Assembly: GCF_026410255.1 (NCBI RefSeq)
Contig: NZ_JAPMLL010000010.1
Coordinates: 62,001-126,000 of the forward strand
DNA length: 64,000 nt
Direction: 5' to 3'
Origin: Xanthomarina sp. F1114
GTDB lineage: Bacteria > Bacteroidota > Bacteroidia > Flavobacteriales > Flavobacteriaceae
In this document: positions 1 to 8,561 of the stretch, in pieces
Layout: every line of letters begins with the position of its first letter
Numbering within the stretch: the stretch's first letter is position 1
Position numbers and translations under genes: made by a program
Notes under the pieces: model-generated
The model's database searches: none
The model's input: the letters and a program-made list of their open reading frames with translations, nothing else
What the model was told of the DNA's origin: nothing

Positions 1-1122
1 TCTGAAACTAAAGACCCTGAAGGCGGTTTAATTAGACGCGAAAAAAACAACGAGCCTAATGGTGTTTTAGAAGAATTGGCAGCCATCCCATATATGATGA
101 AAACTTTAATTCCAACAAATAAAGAAGCTGCGGATAAGTTTTTTGAAGCTGGACAAAAAATGGCTGTTTCTTATGGTTATACAACAGCTCAAGATGGTAG
201 AGTAATGCAAAACCACGAAGATTTAGTCTCATTAGCAAAAGCAGATAAATTAAAAATAGATGTTGTTAGCTATATAGACTATCTATTTGTAGATGAATTT
301 ATGGATTCTGAATGGAATAGTAAATCTTATATAAACCATTATAGAATTGGCGGAATGAAGGTAACCTTAGATGGGTCGCCACAAGGTAGAACAGCCTGGA
401 GAACACAACCCTATTTAATTCCACCAGATGGAGCAAAAAAAGATTATTTAGGCTATCCTGCTATTCCAGAAGACAGTGTATTATCTAATATTTACGAAAA
501 AGCTTTTAAAAATAATTGGCAAATTTTAACCCATGCTAATGGAGATGCTGCAATGGATCAAATGATTCGAACCATGAAGCCTCTTACAGAAAAATATGGT
601 AATAAAGATAGACGTAACGTCTTAATACATGGGCAATATGTACGAGATGACCAATTAGATTCCTATAAAGAAATGGACGTTATTGCCTCACTTTATCCCC
701 TGCACACATTTTATTGGGGAGATTGGCACAAAAAAATTATTGGAGATAGTTTAGGTAATAAAATTAGCCCTACAAGAACAGCTCTAAACAAAGGTTTAAA
801 ACTTACCATACATACAGATGCTCCTGTAGCTTTACCCAATCTTATGCGCGTTGTTTGGATTGCTGTTGAAAGGACTTCTCGTTCCGGAGTAATTATTGGA
901 GAAGAAGAAAGATTAACTCCTTACGAAGCTTTAAAAGCTATTACCATTTGGTCTGCTTATCAGCATTTTGAAGAAGACACAAAAGGCTCTTTAAAAGCTG
1001 GCAAACTTGCAGATTTAGTTATTCTAGACAAAAACCCTCTAAAAGTGACTCCTTCAGAGATAAAAGATATTGTTGTTTTAGAAACAATTAAAGAAGGAAA
1101 TACAGTGTACAATTCTAATTAA
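1..1122 (+). CDS. Amidohydrolase family 3 protein (YtcJ-like), 5'-truncated
   Basis: The frame is open from the first base of the window, so the N-terminus lies outside it; 373 residues remain. The start of the visible part (GGLIRREKNNEPNGVLEE) matches the segment shared by YtcJ/NfdA-type amidohydrolases, which hydrolyse amide or N-formyl bonds in a metal-containing TIM barrel. Visible metal or catalytic motifs are HANGDAAMDQM, LIHGQYVRDDQLD and HTDAPVALPN. The C-terminus (GSLKAGKLADLVILDKNP) is the typical amidohydrolase beta-sandwich ending. No signal peptide can be judged because the start is missing. A DUF481 protein follows 12 bases later on the same strand, so the two may be co-transcribed. 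The substrate is unknown; the family call is secure. Confidence 0.85.
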   Translation, partial: SETKDPEGGLIRREKNNEPNGVLEELAAIPYMMKTLIPTNKEAADKFFEAGQKMAVSYGYTTAQDGRVMQNHEDLVSLAKADKLKIDVVSYIDYLFVDEFMDSEWNSKSYINHYRIGGMKVTLDGSPQGRTAWRTQPYLIPPDGAKKDYLGYPAIPEDSVLSNIYEKAFKNNWQILTHANGDAAMDQMIRTMKPLTEKYGNKDRRNVLIHGQYVRDDQLDSYKEMDVIASLYPLHTFYWGDWHKKIIGDSLGNKISPTRTALNKGLKLTIHTDAPVALPNLMRVVWIAVERTSRSGVIIGEEERLTPYEALKAITIWSAYQHFEEDTKGSLKAGKLADLVILDKNPLKVTPSEIKDIVVLETIKEGNTVYNSN

Positions 1123-1134
1123 AATTAAATATTA

Positions 1135-2169
1135 ATGTCTTTAAGTTTTACTAACCCAACCAAACTAACCTTATTATTATTTTTATTTTTCAGTAGTTTT
1201 TCTTGGTCTCAAAACGACACGCTTGTTTTAAAAAATAAGGACAAAATTATTGGAGAAATAAAATCTATGGACAGAGGTGTTTTAACATTAAAAACAAGTT
1301 ATAGCGATTCTGATTTTAAAATTACATGGCTTGATATTATTAGCATTAGAAGTGAGCAAACTTATATGTTAACCTTATCTGATGGAACCCGAGTAAACAG
1401 CACGCTGTACACAAAAACTGGAAACGAAGGAAAAGTAACCCTAAACCATACCGAAGAACTTACTACAGATATTAAAAATATAGTCTATATAAAACCTGTA
1501 GAAAACGATTTTTTATCTCGTTTAACAGCCTCCGTATCTTTAGGTTTTAATATTACAAAAAGTAATAATTTAAAACAATTCTCTGTAAGTAGTAATCTAA
1601 GCTATACAGCATACAAATGGTTACTATCTGGTAGTTATAACTCGGTTAGAAGTAATCAAGACGATATTGAAGAAACGCATAGAACAGATGCCAATGTTAT
1701 GATTAATTACTTTATGAAAAACGACTGGTTTTATTCTATGTCGGCCGATTTCCTATCGAACGATGAACAAAAATTAAAATTACGGTCCACTATAAAGGGA
1801 GGTCTAGGTAAATATATGGTTCATACAAATAGAATGTATTTTGGTGGAGGTTTTGGTTTGGCTTTTAACAATGAAAAATATACAGACGAATTAAATACAA
1901 ATAGAAACTCCCTGGAAGCCTATGGAGGTTTACAGTTCAACATTTTCGACTTAAATGACATTAGCTTAAACACGGATATAACATTTTTCCCGAGTTTAAC
2001 AGAGGGAGGTCGTTATCGTTTGGATTATAATCTTAATTTTAAATACGATTTGCCTTTAGATTTCTTTATAAAACTAGGCTTATCTTATAACTACGATAGT
2101 AAACCAGTAGAAGGAACTTCAAATTCAGATTATGTGTTTCAGTCTTCTTTTGGATGGGAGTTTAACTAA
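1135..2169 (+). CDS. DUF481 (YdiY-like) outer-membrane beta-barrel protein
   Basis: 344 residues with an N-terminal signal sequence ending near FSSFSWSQ, so it is exported. The first half (about residues 25-125) is a small beta-rich domain repeating K-D-K-I-x-G-E-I and S-D-G-T-R-V type strands. From about 135 to the end the chain alternates aromatic and polar residues (for example FSVSSNLSYTAYKWLLSGSY) and finishes with a terminal aromatic strand, FQSSFGWEF. This is the DUF481 layout: an outer-membrane barrel preceded by a periplasmic domain. The gene lies 12 bases after the amidohydrolase. The family's role is not established; some members respond to salt or acid stress. Confidence 0.8.
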   Translation: MSLSFTNPTKLTLLLFLFFSSFSWSQNDTLVLKNKDKIIGEIKSMDRGVLTLKTSYSDSDFKITWLDIISIRSEQTYMLTLSDGTRVNSTLYTKTGNEGKVTLNHTEELTTDIKNIVYIKPVENDFLSRLTASVSLGFNITKSNNLKQFSVSSNLSYTAYKWLLSGSYNSVRSNQDDIEETHRTDANVMINYFMKNDWFYSMSADFLSNDEQKLKLRSTIKGGLGKYMVHTNRMYFGGGFGLAFNNEKYTDELNTNRNSLEAYGGLQFNIFDLNDISLNTDITFFPSLTEGGRYRLDYNLNFKYDLPLDFFIKLGLSYNYDSKPVEGTSNSDYVFQSSFGWEFN

Positions 2170-2314
2170 TTATTTAAATGCTTATAATTAAAAACACCAT
2201 TTTAAATCAAAATCACCAATTTAACATTTAAAACACTGATTTTAAGATAGTTTTAATATTGTTTCATTTTAAGATTTGTATATTCTATATGAATCATAAA
2301 ACAAAACAAACGCC

Positions 2315-2458
2315 ATGGGCAAGATAAAAGATAAAAAGAAATTTGAACGAACCAAGGAACAAACCAATCCTACAAATCCTATTGGAAAAATAAAAAACGA
2401 AGTCAACCAGTTTGATATAGATAAGGACACCATAAAAAAGCAACAAAATAAAAAATAA
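2315..2458 (+). CDS. Small basic protein, 47 aa, hypothetical
   Basis: ATG at 2315 opens a 47-codon frame ending in TAA. The product begins MGKIKDKKKFERTKEQTN and is very rich in Lys, with a central NPIGKIKNEVNQFDI segment and no hydrophobic stretch, so it should be soluble and cationic. An intrinsic terminator follows 24 bases after the stop, which supports a separately transcribed gene. Codon use matches the neighbouring genes. I believe similar short Lys-rich proteins occur in other Flavobacteriaceae, but I cannot name the family. Function unknown. Confidence 0.55.
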   Translation: MGKIKDKKKFERTKEQTNPTNPIGKIKNEVNQFDIDKDTIKKQQNKK

Positions 2459-2481
2459 ATAAAATTATTCAGTTTTTACAG

Positions 2482-2515
2482 AAACCTATTCCTATTAGAA
2501 TGGGTTTTTGTTTTG
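2482..2515 (+). terminator. Intrinsic terminator after the 47-aa gene
   Basis: AAACCTATTC (2482-2491) pairs with GAATGGGTTT (2498-2507) with one G-U wobble and a 6-base loop. It runs into a T-rich stretch to 2515. It lies between the small basic gene and trmL. Confidence 0.7.
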
Positions 2516-2544
2516 TCTAAAAATAACACTAGTTAAACTACCTT

Positions 2545-2994
2545 ATGGCATTAAATATTGTACTTATAGAACCAGAAATACCAAATAACACGGGCAATAT
2601 TGGACGCTTGGCTTTAGCGTCTGGTTCCAATTTACATTTAGTAAAACCTTTTGGGTTTGAGATAAGCGATACGCGATTAAAACGTGCCGGATTAGACTAC
2701 TGGCAACATTTAAATGTACATTATTACGAAAACATCGACGAGTTCTTTAGTGCAAACTCAAATGCAAAAATGGTGTTTCTATCTAGTCATGGTACAAAAT
2801 CTCATTGGGATATCTCCTTTGAAGATGAGATGTTTTTGGTTTTTGGAAAAGAATCGGTGGGTTTACCAAAATCTATTCTTGAAAGCCATTCGGAAAAATT
2901 ATTTAAAATTCCTTTATTTAGTGAACATGTTAGAAGTTTAAACCTGGCCAATGCTGTAGGCATTGTTGTTTACGAAGGACTTAAAACTATATAG
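2545..2994 (+). CDS. trmL: tRNA (cytidine/uridine-34-2'-O)-methyltransferase TrmL
   Basis: 149 residues, the usual length for this minimal SPOUT enzyme. It methylates the ribose 2'-OH of the wobble base in tRNA-Leu isoacceptors using S-adenosylmethionine, acting as a dimer in the cytoplasm. All three SpoU-family motifs are present: EPEIPNNTGNIGRLA at the N-terminus, FLVFGKESVGLP in the middle and RSLNLANAVGIVVYE at the C-terminus, the last two building the trefoil-knot cofactor site. There is no added RNA-binding domain, which separates TrmL from TrmH and RlmB. A terminator upstream suggests its own promoter. Confidence 0.93.
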   Translation: MALNIVLIEPEIPNNTGNIGRLALASGSNLHLVKPFGFEISDTRLKRAGLDYWQHLNVHYYENIDEFFSANSNAKMVFLSSHGTKSHWDISFEDEMFLVFGKESVGLPKSILESHSEKLFKIPLFSEHVRSLNLANAVGIVVYEGLKTI

Positions 2995-3066
2995 AAATAA
3001 TTTCTATTACCTGCTAAACAGAACGTATAGAAGTTGTTCTAATTTCTTAATATAAATTTTAAACTT

Positions 3067-3729
3067 ATGAAATATCACGTGATTATCAATAGTGTAAAAT
3101 CTGTTGAAGAATTAAAAGACGCTTGGTCAAATAATGATTATATACAATTACTTGAAAAATTTGGTTTTGACGATGCAAAAGACTCTAAGCCGGAGGATTT
3201 ACTTGAACTTCTCTTTATGGCAATATCAGATTTTGAACCAGAAGAAGCTGCTGCCATTATTTTAGATTATAAATTATCAGAGCATTTAAACGAAAATCAG
3301 ATAGAACAAATTTCTCATGAAATGTTATTGGATAAAATATCAGAAGAATATGCTGACATTACATTACATCATGAATTATATAATATCAATCAATTATTAA
3401 ATAGGGCTTATAATGGCACCTTTCCAAATGCTAAAGCTACATTAATTGAGTTTGAAATGACTCCAAATAAAGAGGTTTCAAAAGAAAATGTATTAAAAGC
3501 TTTTAATGCTACACTTGCCAATAGCAATATTATAAAGCGTTTATTTTCTAATCAACTTGCTGGCCAAGAACCATTTGAAGAAGCAGAAAGTATTATTTGG
3601 GATTTAACTTCTAACGGAGAAAACACATATGTATTAACCACATCTGAGTATTGGATGAGTAAAGACGAGTTTTCTGAAGCAGAGTTCGACGTAACTACTA
3701 TCGAATTTGAAGGGGAAGAAGACGATTAA
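3067..3729 (+). CDS. Acidic hypothetical protein, 220 aa
   Basis: I do not recognise this family. The product is soluble and strongly acidic, with many Glu and Asp residues and an acidic tail (EFEGEEDD), and has no signal peptide or membrane segment. About residues 15-100 look largely helical (VEELKDAWSNNDYIQLLEKF; EPEEAAAIILDYKLSEHL); the rest is mixed, ending with a likely beta segment around TYVLTTSEYWMSKDEF. It stands alone on the plus strand, ending 4 bases before the convergent STAS-like gene. Base composition and codon use match its neighbours, so it looks native. Confidence 0.75.
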   Translation: MKYHVIINSVKSVEELKDAWSNNDYIQLLEKFGFDDAKDSKPEDLLELLFMAISDFEPEEAAAIILDYKLSEHLNENQIEQISHEMLLDKISEEYADITLHHELYNINQLLNRAYNGTFPNAKATLIEFEMTPNKEVSKENVLKAFNATLANSNIIKRLFSNQLAGQEPFEEAESIIWDLTSNGENTYVLTTSEYWMSKDEFSEAEFDVTTIEFEGEEDD

Positions 3730-3733
3730 TCTT

Positions 3734-4132
3734 CTACTTATTAGGGTTAAGGTTGTTATTTTTTTCTTGCTCGTACAAAATCCACTGTAAAGCCTCTTCC
3801 CTATCTGAAAATATGCGGAGGTTCCAAGCTTCTTTTCTAGGAAGCTTATCTAACATATCTGTTGCCATGCTGGTTGTTTGATTATATGCAACTACAGCCA
3901 TAGCCGCAATTTCCTTGATAGTTGCTAAGTTTCTTTGTGCAAGAAAATTATAAGTATAAGCATTTTTTTTATTGATAATTAAGTAGAACGGAGCTTTTAA
4001 TTTAGATCTCAATAAATCGTGATAATGGCCTATCATTTCTTCGTCCATAACCACTCCTCGGTTGATTATAACTTCAGCAATTTGCTCTTGTAAAACAATT
4101 ATTTTACCGTAAGGCACTGTTATTATTTTCAT
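3734..4132 (-). CDS. Small STAS/SpoIIAA-like protein, function unknown
   Basis: 132 residues, soluble, no signal peptide. The apparent order of secondary structure (strand, helix, strand, helix) and segments such as APFYLIINKKNAYTYNF, IKEIAAMAVVAYNQ and LRIFSDREEALQWIL resemble the small STAS/SpoIIAA-like proteins common in flavobacteria. In those, the final helix follows a W-I-L-type pattern after the EEAL segment. The resemblance is by eye only. The gene is monocistronic and convergent with the acidic gene beside it. It could be a sensor-like ligand-binding fold rather than an anti-anti-sigma factor, since no partner kinase gene is adjacent. Confidence 0.65.
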   Translation of the reverse strand: MKIITVPYGKIIVLQEQIAEVIINRGVVMDEEMIGHYHDLLRSKLKAPFYLIINKKNAYTYNFLAQRNLATIKEIAAMAVVAYNQTTSMATDMLDKLPRKEAWNLRIFSDREEALQWILYEQEKNNNLNPNK

Positions 4133-4264
4133 TTCTTAATCGGTTGGCATATACAAAACCTAGAAATCTAGATAAGGCCAATTATCTATACCAATAAAGT
4201 TACAATAAAAATAAAAACAATCTGTTTTACAATGTATTTTTTTATAAAATAATTCTCAGCATAT

Positions 4265-6049
4265 TTACATGCGCTCTGGCACCTGAATCCCCAGCAAGCT
4301 AAAAGCATTTTTAATAATGTTAGCCACAACCATAGATAATTGTATTCTTAATAGCTTTTCGGTATCTGTATCTGCACCAAGAATAGATACATTCTGATAA
4401 AAAGAATTGAATTCCTTAACTAAATCATAGGTGTAATTTGCTATTAAAGCTGGACTATGATTGTCTGCTGCGTTTTGAATAACCTCCTCAAAAAGTTGAA
4501 TTTGTTTAATTAATTCTCTTTCTTTTTCATGTAGAGTTATTTCTGTTGAATCTAAGACAACATTAGAATCCATATTGGCTTTTCTCAATATAGATTGAAT
4601 TCTGGCATAAGTATATTGAATAAACGGTCCTGTATTTCCTTGAAAATCTATCGACTCCTTTGGATCGAATAAAATTCGTTTTTTAGGATCTACTTTTAAA
4701 ATGTAGTACTTTAAAGCTCCTAAGCCAATTACCTTATACAAATCTTGTTTTTCAGATTCTGTATAACCGTCAAGCTTTCCTAATTCTTCTGAGATGTCTC
4801 CAGCTGTAGAAGCCATTTCTTTTATTAAATCGTCGGCATCTACAACAGTTCCTTCACGGCTTTTCATTTTACCCGATGGCAAATCGACCATCCCATAACT
4901 TAAATGAAACAAGTTATCAGCCCATTCAAAACCTAATTTCTTCAGTATTAAAAACAGTACTTGAAAATGATAATCTTGCTCATTTCCAACCGTATAAACC
5001 ATTCCGCCTACGTCCGGAAAATCTTTAATACGCTGAATAGCTGTTCCAATATCCTGTGTCATATAAACAGCAGTTCCATCACTTCTTAAAACGAGCTTTT
5101 CATCTAAACCTTCGTCTGTTAAATCGCACCAAACAGAACCATCTTCCTTTTTAAAGAAAACACCTGTTTTTAAACCTTCAGTAATAAACTCTTTTCCTAA
5201 TAAATAGGTTTCGCTTTCGTAATATAAGGTATCAAAATCTACCCCTAAGTTTTTATAAGTAATGTCGAAACCAGCATAAACCCAAGCATTCATTTTCTTC
5301 CAAAGTGCAACCACTTCCTCATCGCCAGCTTCCCATTTTAAAAGCATGTCTTGAGCGTCTTTTAAAATAGGCGCATTCTTTTTTGCTTCCTCTTCAGTTT
5401 GACCTTCTGCAATTAAATTTTGAATTTCCTTTTTGTATTCCTGGTCAAATTTCACATAATAGTTCCCAACAAGTTTATCTCCTTTAACTCCCGTAGATTC
5501 AGGGGTTTCGTTATTTCCATAATGCTGCCAAGCAACCATACTTTTACAAATGTGAATACCTCTGTCGTTAATGACTTGTGTTTTATAAACTTTCTTTCCA
5601 GAAGCTTCTAAAATTTCAGATACGCTATAACCCAATAAATTGTTTCTAATATGTCCAAGATGTAATGGTTTGTTGGTGTTTGGCGAAGAATATTCTACCA
5701 TAACAGCTTTATCTTCTGGCTTTGGACTAACATAACCGTACTGTAAATCTGTACTAATCTTGTTAAAAAACTGAATATAATAACTATCACTTATTTCAAC
5801 ATTTAAAAACCCTTTTATAACATTAAAACCAATTACTTCTTCCACATGCTCAACTAAGTATTCTCCAATAATTTCGCCTATTTGTACTGGGTTTCCTTTA
5901 ACAACTCGTAACATGGGAAAAATAACTACAGTTATATCTCCAGCAAACTCCTTTCTTGTAGCCTGAAATTCGACGGATGGAAGTTCTTTCCCAAAATTAG
6001 TTTGAACGGCTTGAATAACTTGCTTGCTTAGGATATCTTGAAGACTCAT
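4265..6049 (-). CDS. argS: Arginyl-tRNA synthetase
   Basis: 594 residues, typical for bacterial class I ArgRS. It charges tRNA-Arg with arginine in the cytoplasm using ATP. The N-terminal tRNA-recognition domain covers about residues 1-110. The HIGH signature is HLGH at 130-133 inside SSPNTNKPLHLGHIRNN. The KMSKS counterpart is KMKSREGTV near residue 400, in the non-canonical form usual for ArgRS. The C-terminal anticodon-binding helical domain ends in NAFSLLGIQVPERM, a characteristic ArgRS terminus. The gene stands alone, divergent from the histidine kinase across a 440-base gap, with a clear -7 promoter element just upstream. Confidence 0.97.
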   Translation of the reverse strand: MSLQDILSKQVIQAVQTNFGKELPSVEFQATRKEFAGDITVVIFPMLRVVKGNPVQIGEIIGEYLVEHVEEVIGFNVIKGFLNVEISDSYYIQFFNKISTDLQYGYVSPKPEDKAVMVEYSSPNTNKPLHLGHIRNNLLGYSVSEILEASGKKVYKTQVINDRGIHICKSMVAWQHYGNNETPESTGVKGDKLVGNYYVKFDQEYKKEIQNLIAEGQTEEEAKKNAPILKDAQDMLLKWEAGDEEVVALWKKMNAWVYAGFDITYKNLGVDFDTLYYESETYLLGKEFITEGLKTGVFFKKEDGSVWCDLTDEGLDEKLVLRSDGTAVYMTQDIGTAIQRIKDFPDVGGMVYTVGNEQDYHFQVLFLILKKLGFEWADNLFHLSYGMVDLPSGKMKSREGTVVDADDLIKEMASTAGDISEELGKLDGYTESEKQDLYKVIGLGALKYYILKVDPKKRILFDPKESIDFQGNTGPFIQYTYARIQSILRKANMDSNVVLDSTEITLHEKERELIKQIQLFEEVIQNAADNHSPALIANYTYDLVKEFNSFYQNVSILGADTDTEKLLRIQLSMVVANIIKNAFSLLGIQVPERM

Positions 6050-6070
6050 GGTTTATGTTTTTTAAGGATG

Positions 6071-6078
6071 CAAAGATA
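6071..6078 (-). promoter_or_regulatory. Bacteroidota -7 promoter element for argS
   Basis: Read on the minus strand this is TATCTTTG, a perfect match to the Bacteroidota TAnnTTTG -7 element, 21 bases upstream of the argS start. I see no clear TTG -33 element at the expected distance, so the promoter call rests on the -7 box and its position. Confidence 0.5.
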
Positions 6079-6491
6079 AAACTTTTATCACAGCTGAAAA
6101 GCCTATCCATGTAGTTAATATGGCTTATTAAATTTTATAAACTCAAAACACCAAATTAATTCTAATTTTAGCACCATATCCAATTGTATTTTTAGAAAAT
6201 GCAGAACATGCATTTCATCGACTAAAGTGCAGTTTTTCCTACTTTTTTACCTTTCATCGAAAGCTCTTTTTTAGTCAATTTTTTTTAGCATCATTTCAAC
6301 CAATTTTTTGGCATTAAAACCCATAAATTAGATTATTACGTCTCTTTTCACAATTTTTGTTAGACAAAGCTATTAATCGTCCCCAAACTATGGACACAAT
6401 TGAACTATCTAACTATTGCGACTCTAAATAAAAGCTACCCCTCTTAACCTCAACAAGTTAAAAGCTCATTTTATTGTTGCAAAGCTATCTT
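6079..6491. other. Intergenic region between argS and the histidine kinase
   Basis: About 410 AT-rich bases between divergent genes. TTTCATCGA occurs twice about 40 bases apart (near 6213 and 6252). The only ATG-started frames are under 15 codons. I see no RNA gene, no strong hairpin and no riboswitch-like structure. It presumably carries the promoter and any regulator sites of the kinase gene. Confidence 0.4.
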
Positions 6492-8561
6492 ATGAAAAAC
6501 TTATTTTCTATAGTTGCTTGCCTTGTTTTTTTCATTGGTTTTACTCAAACCAGAGAACAGGATAGTCTTACCATTCAATTAGCTTTTCAAAAATCTGATA
6601 CCACCAAAATAGAGACCTCTTTACTTCTTATTAAAGAATTATACAATAATGATGAATATGATAAGGCTCTAAAGTACATTTCGCAAACAGAAAAACTGTC
6701 GCAAAACCTCAATTACAAAAATGGGATTGCAGAAATTACATATTACAAAGCTTTAATTTATGCGTTTAAAGATGATTATATAAACTCTAGAGACAATTAT
6801 TTAAAGGCAAAAGAGCTATTTATTCAGTTGCAAGATACCTTACATATAGCAAAAGTTAACAACAGCATTGCTTTAAACGAAATTAAACGAGGCAACTACA
6901 ACACTGGGCTTCAATACTCATTGCTGGCATTAAAAGAGTTTGAAAAAAGAAACTTAAAACAAGAGTTACTTACAGCTTATAAGTGTTTAGCTAGGGCCTA
7001 CTTTCAAATAAACAACCAGTCAAAAGCGACCGAATATTATTCAAAAGCTTTAGAAATTGAAAAGCAATCCAATAATAATAATAATAATAATAAAGGTTCT
7101 ATTGAGGTACTGGAAAAGTTAGCTAGTCTATACTCTCTTCAAAAGGAACATAGAAAATCTATTGACTATTACGAACAAATTTTAAAGCAAATTCCTTCTG
7201 AAAACGATTCTCTAAGAGGCGAAATACTTCCAAAATTAGGTGGCGAATATCTGCAATTTAATGAGTACGACAAAGCTTTAGAGCATTTGGTTAAAGGATT
7301 AAGGTTAAACCGAAGTTTAAATAATTCGCATGGAATTCTTGTTTCCTTAAACAATCTTGGCGCATTAAATTTACATAGAAAGCATTTAAAATATGCCGAA
7401 ATTCAGTTATATGAAGCTAAAGATATTGCAAATGCAATTGACGACAAACAGGAGCAATTAAAGAATTATGGCCTATTAAAATCTTTAGATTCAACCAATA
7501 AAAGGTTTGATCGTGCATTTATTTGGCAAAAAGAATATTATCAGCTGCAAAACGAATTAGAGCAAGCTGAAATTAAACCACAAACAGAAGAAGAAACTCC
7601 TCAAATAATAAATAACTTAGGAATAAGCTCTAAAGTCAATAAGGAGGTTTCTAAAAATGAGCAGGAACCTGTAAAAACTCAAAAAGAATTTGATAGATTA
7701 AGGCTTATTTTTTATGGATTACTAGGAGCTATTGCCATACTTTCTACATTCTTAATTCTTATCTATTTAAAACGAAATAGCCGTCTGAAATATACTAGAG
7801 AACTAGAAGAAAAAAACGAACGTATTGAAATTCAAAATGAAGCCATTTTAGAACAAACAAAACATTTAGAAGATATTAATAAGGTTAAAGACAGACTTTT
7901 CTCTATTGTTTCGCACGATTTAAAAGACTCCTTAACCTCTATAAAAGGTTTTATAGATTTATTAAAAGATGGCTCCTTAACTCATGAAGAATTTAAATCT
8001 TTAATTCCAGAATTAAGCGATAATGCGAATAATGCGTCTTTGCTTTTATTTAATCTATTAAATTGGTCTAAGTCGCAAATGCAATCTCTAGAATCGAACC
8101 CAACCCTTTTTGATTTACAAGAAGTATTTACCGATAAAATTAATTTATTGGAACAAAGCATGGAAAAGAAAGGTATTATTTTAAGAGATAAAACCTTACG
8201 CGATTTTGTTTATGCCGACAGAAGTATGGTAGAAATAATTATACAAAACATTCTAACCAATTCTATAAAATTTAGTAAAGAAGGAGATACAATTACTATT
8301 GCAAATCAAATAAGCAATGGCAAGTCTATAATCAGTATTTCAGATACTGGAGTTGGCATTTCAAAAGAAAACCAACAAAAACTATTTAAAAGCTCTTCTT
8401 TTACAACCATAGGTACCAAGAATGAAAAAGGTACTGGTTTAGGTTTAACTATCTGTAAAGAATTAGTAGAACTAAACCATGGTAGAATTTGGGTTGAAAG
8501 CGATTTAAATATTGGAACTACCTTTTATGTGGAGTTACCTAAATCGAATCCTCAAGATTAA
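6492..8561 (+). CDS. TPR-containing membrane sensor histidine kinase (orphan)
   Basis: 689 residues from the ATG at 6492; an upstream in-frame TTG at 6474 would add six residues before a good signal sequence (MKNLFSIVACLVFFIGFTQT) and is less likely. A periplasmic part of about 380 residues consists of tetratricopeptide repeats (for example ALEHLVKGLRLNRSLNN). One membrane helix lies near 406-428, followed by a coiled coil. The HisKA domain carries the phospho-acceptor His475 in FSIVSHDLKDSLTSIKGF. The HATPase domain shows N (NILTNSIKFS), G1 (DTGVGIS) and G2 (GTGLGLTI) boxes. No response regulator is adjacent, so its partner is elsewhere. It overlaps the convergent ctlX by 4 bases. Confidence 0.9.
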   Translation: MKNLFSIVACLVFFIGFTQTREQDSLTIQLAFQKSDTTKIETSLLLIKELYNNDEYDKALKYISQTEKLSQNLNYKNGIAEITYYKALIYAFKDDYINSRDNYLKAKELFIQLQDTLHIAKVNNSIALNEIKRGNYNTGLQYSLLALKEFEKRNLKQELLTAYKCLARAYFQINNQSKATEYYSKALEIEKQSNNNNNNNKGSIEVLEKLASLYSLQKEHRKSIDYYEQILKQIPSENDSLRGEILPKLGGEYLQFNEYDKALEHLVKGLRLNRSLNNSHGILVSLNNLGALNLHRKHLKYAEIQLYEAKDIANAIDDKQEQLKNYGLLKSLDSTNKRFDRAFIWQKEYYQLQNELEQAEIKPQTEEETPQIINNLGISSKVNKEVSKNEQEPVKTQKEFDRLRLIFYGLLGAIAILSTFLILIYLKRNSRLKYTRELEEKNERIEIQNEAILEQTKHLEDINKVKDRLFSIVSHDLKDSLTSIKGFIDLLKDGSLTHEEFKSLIPELSDNANNASLLLFNLLNWSKSQMQSLESNPTLFDLQEVFTDKINLLEQSMEKKGIILRDKTLRDFVYADRSMVEIIIQNILTNSIKFSKEGDTITIANQISNGKSIISISDTGVGISKENQQKLFKSSSFTTIGTKNEKGTGLGLTICKELVELNHGRIWVESDLNIGTTFYVELPKSNPQD
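7071..7091 (+). repeat. (AAT)7 trinucleotide tract inside the kinase gene
   Basis: Seven perfect AAT units encode seven consecutive Asn in a linker between two TPR segments (KQSNNNNNNNKGS). Unit gain or loss would change protein length without breaking the frame. Confidence 0.95.
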
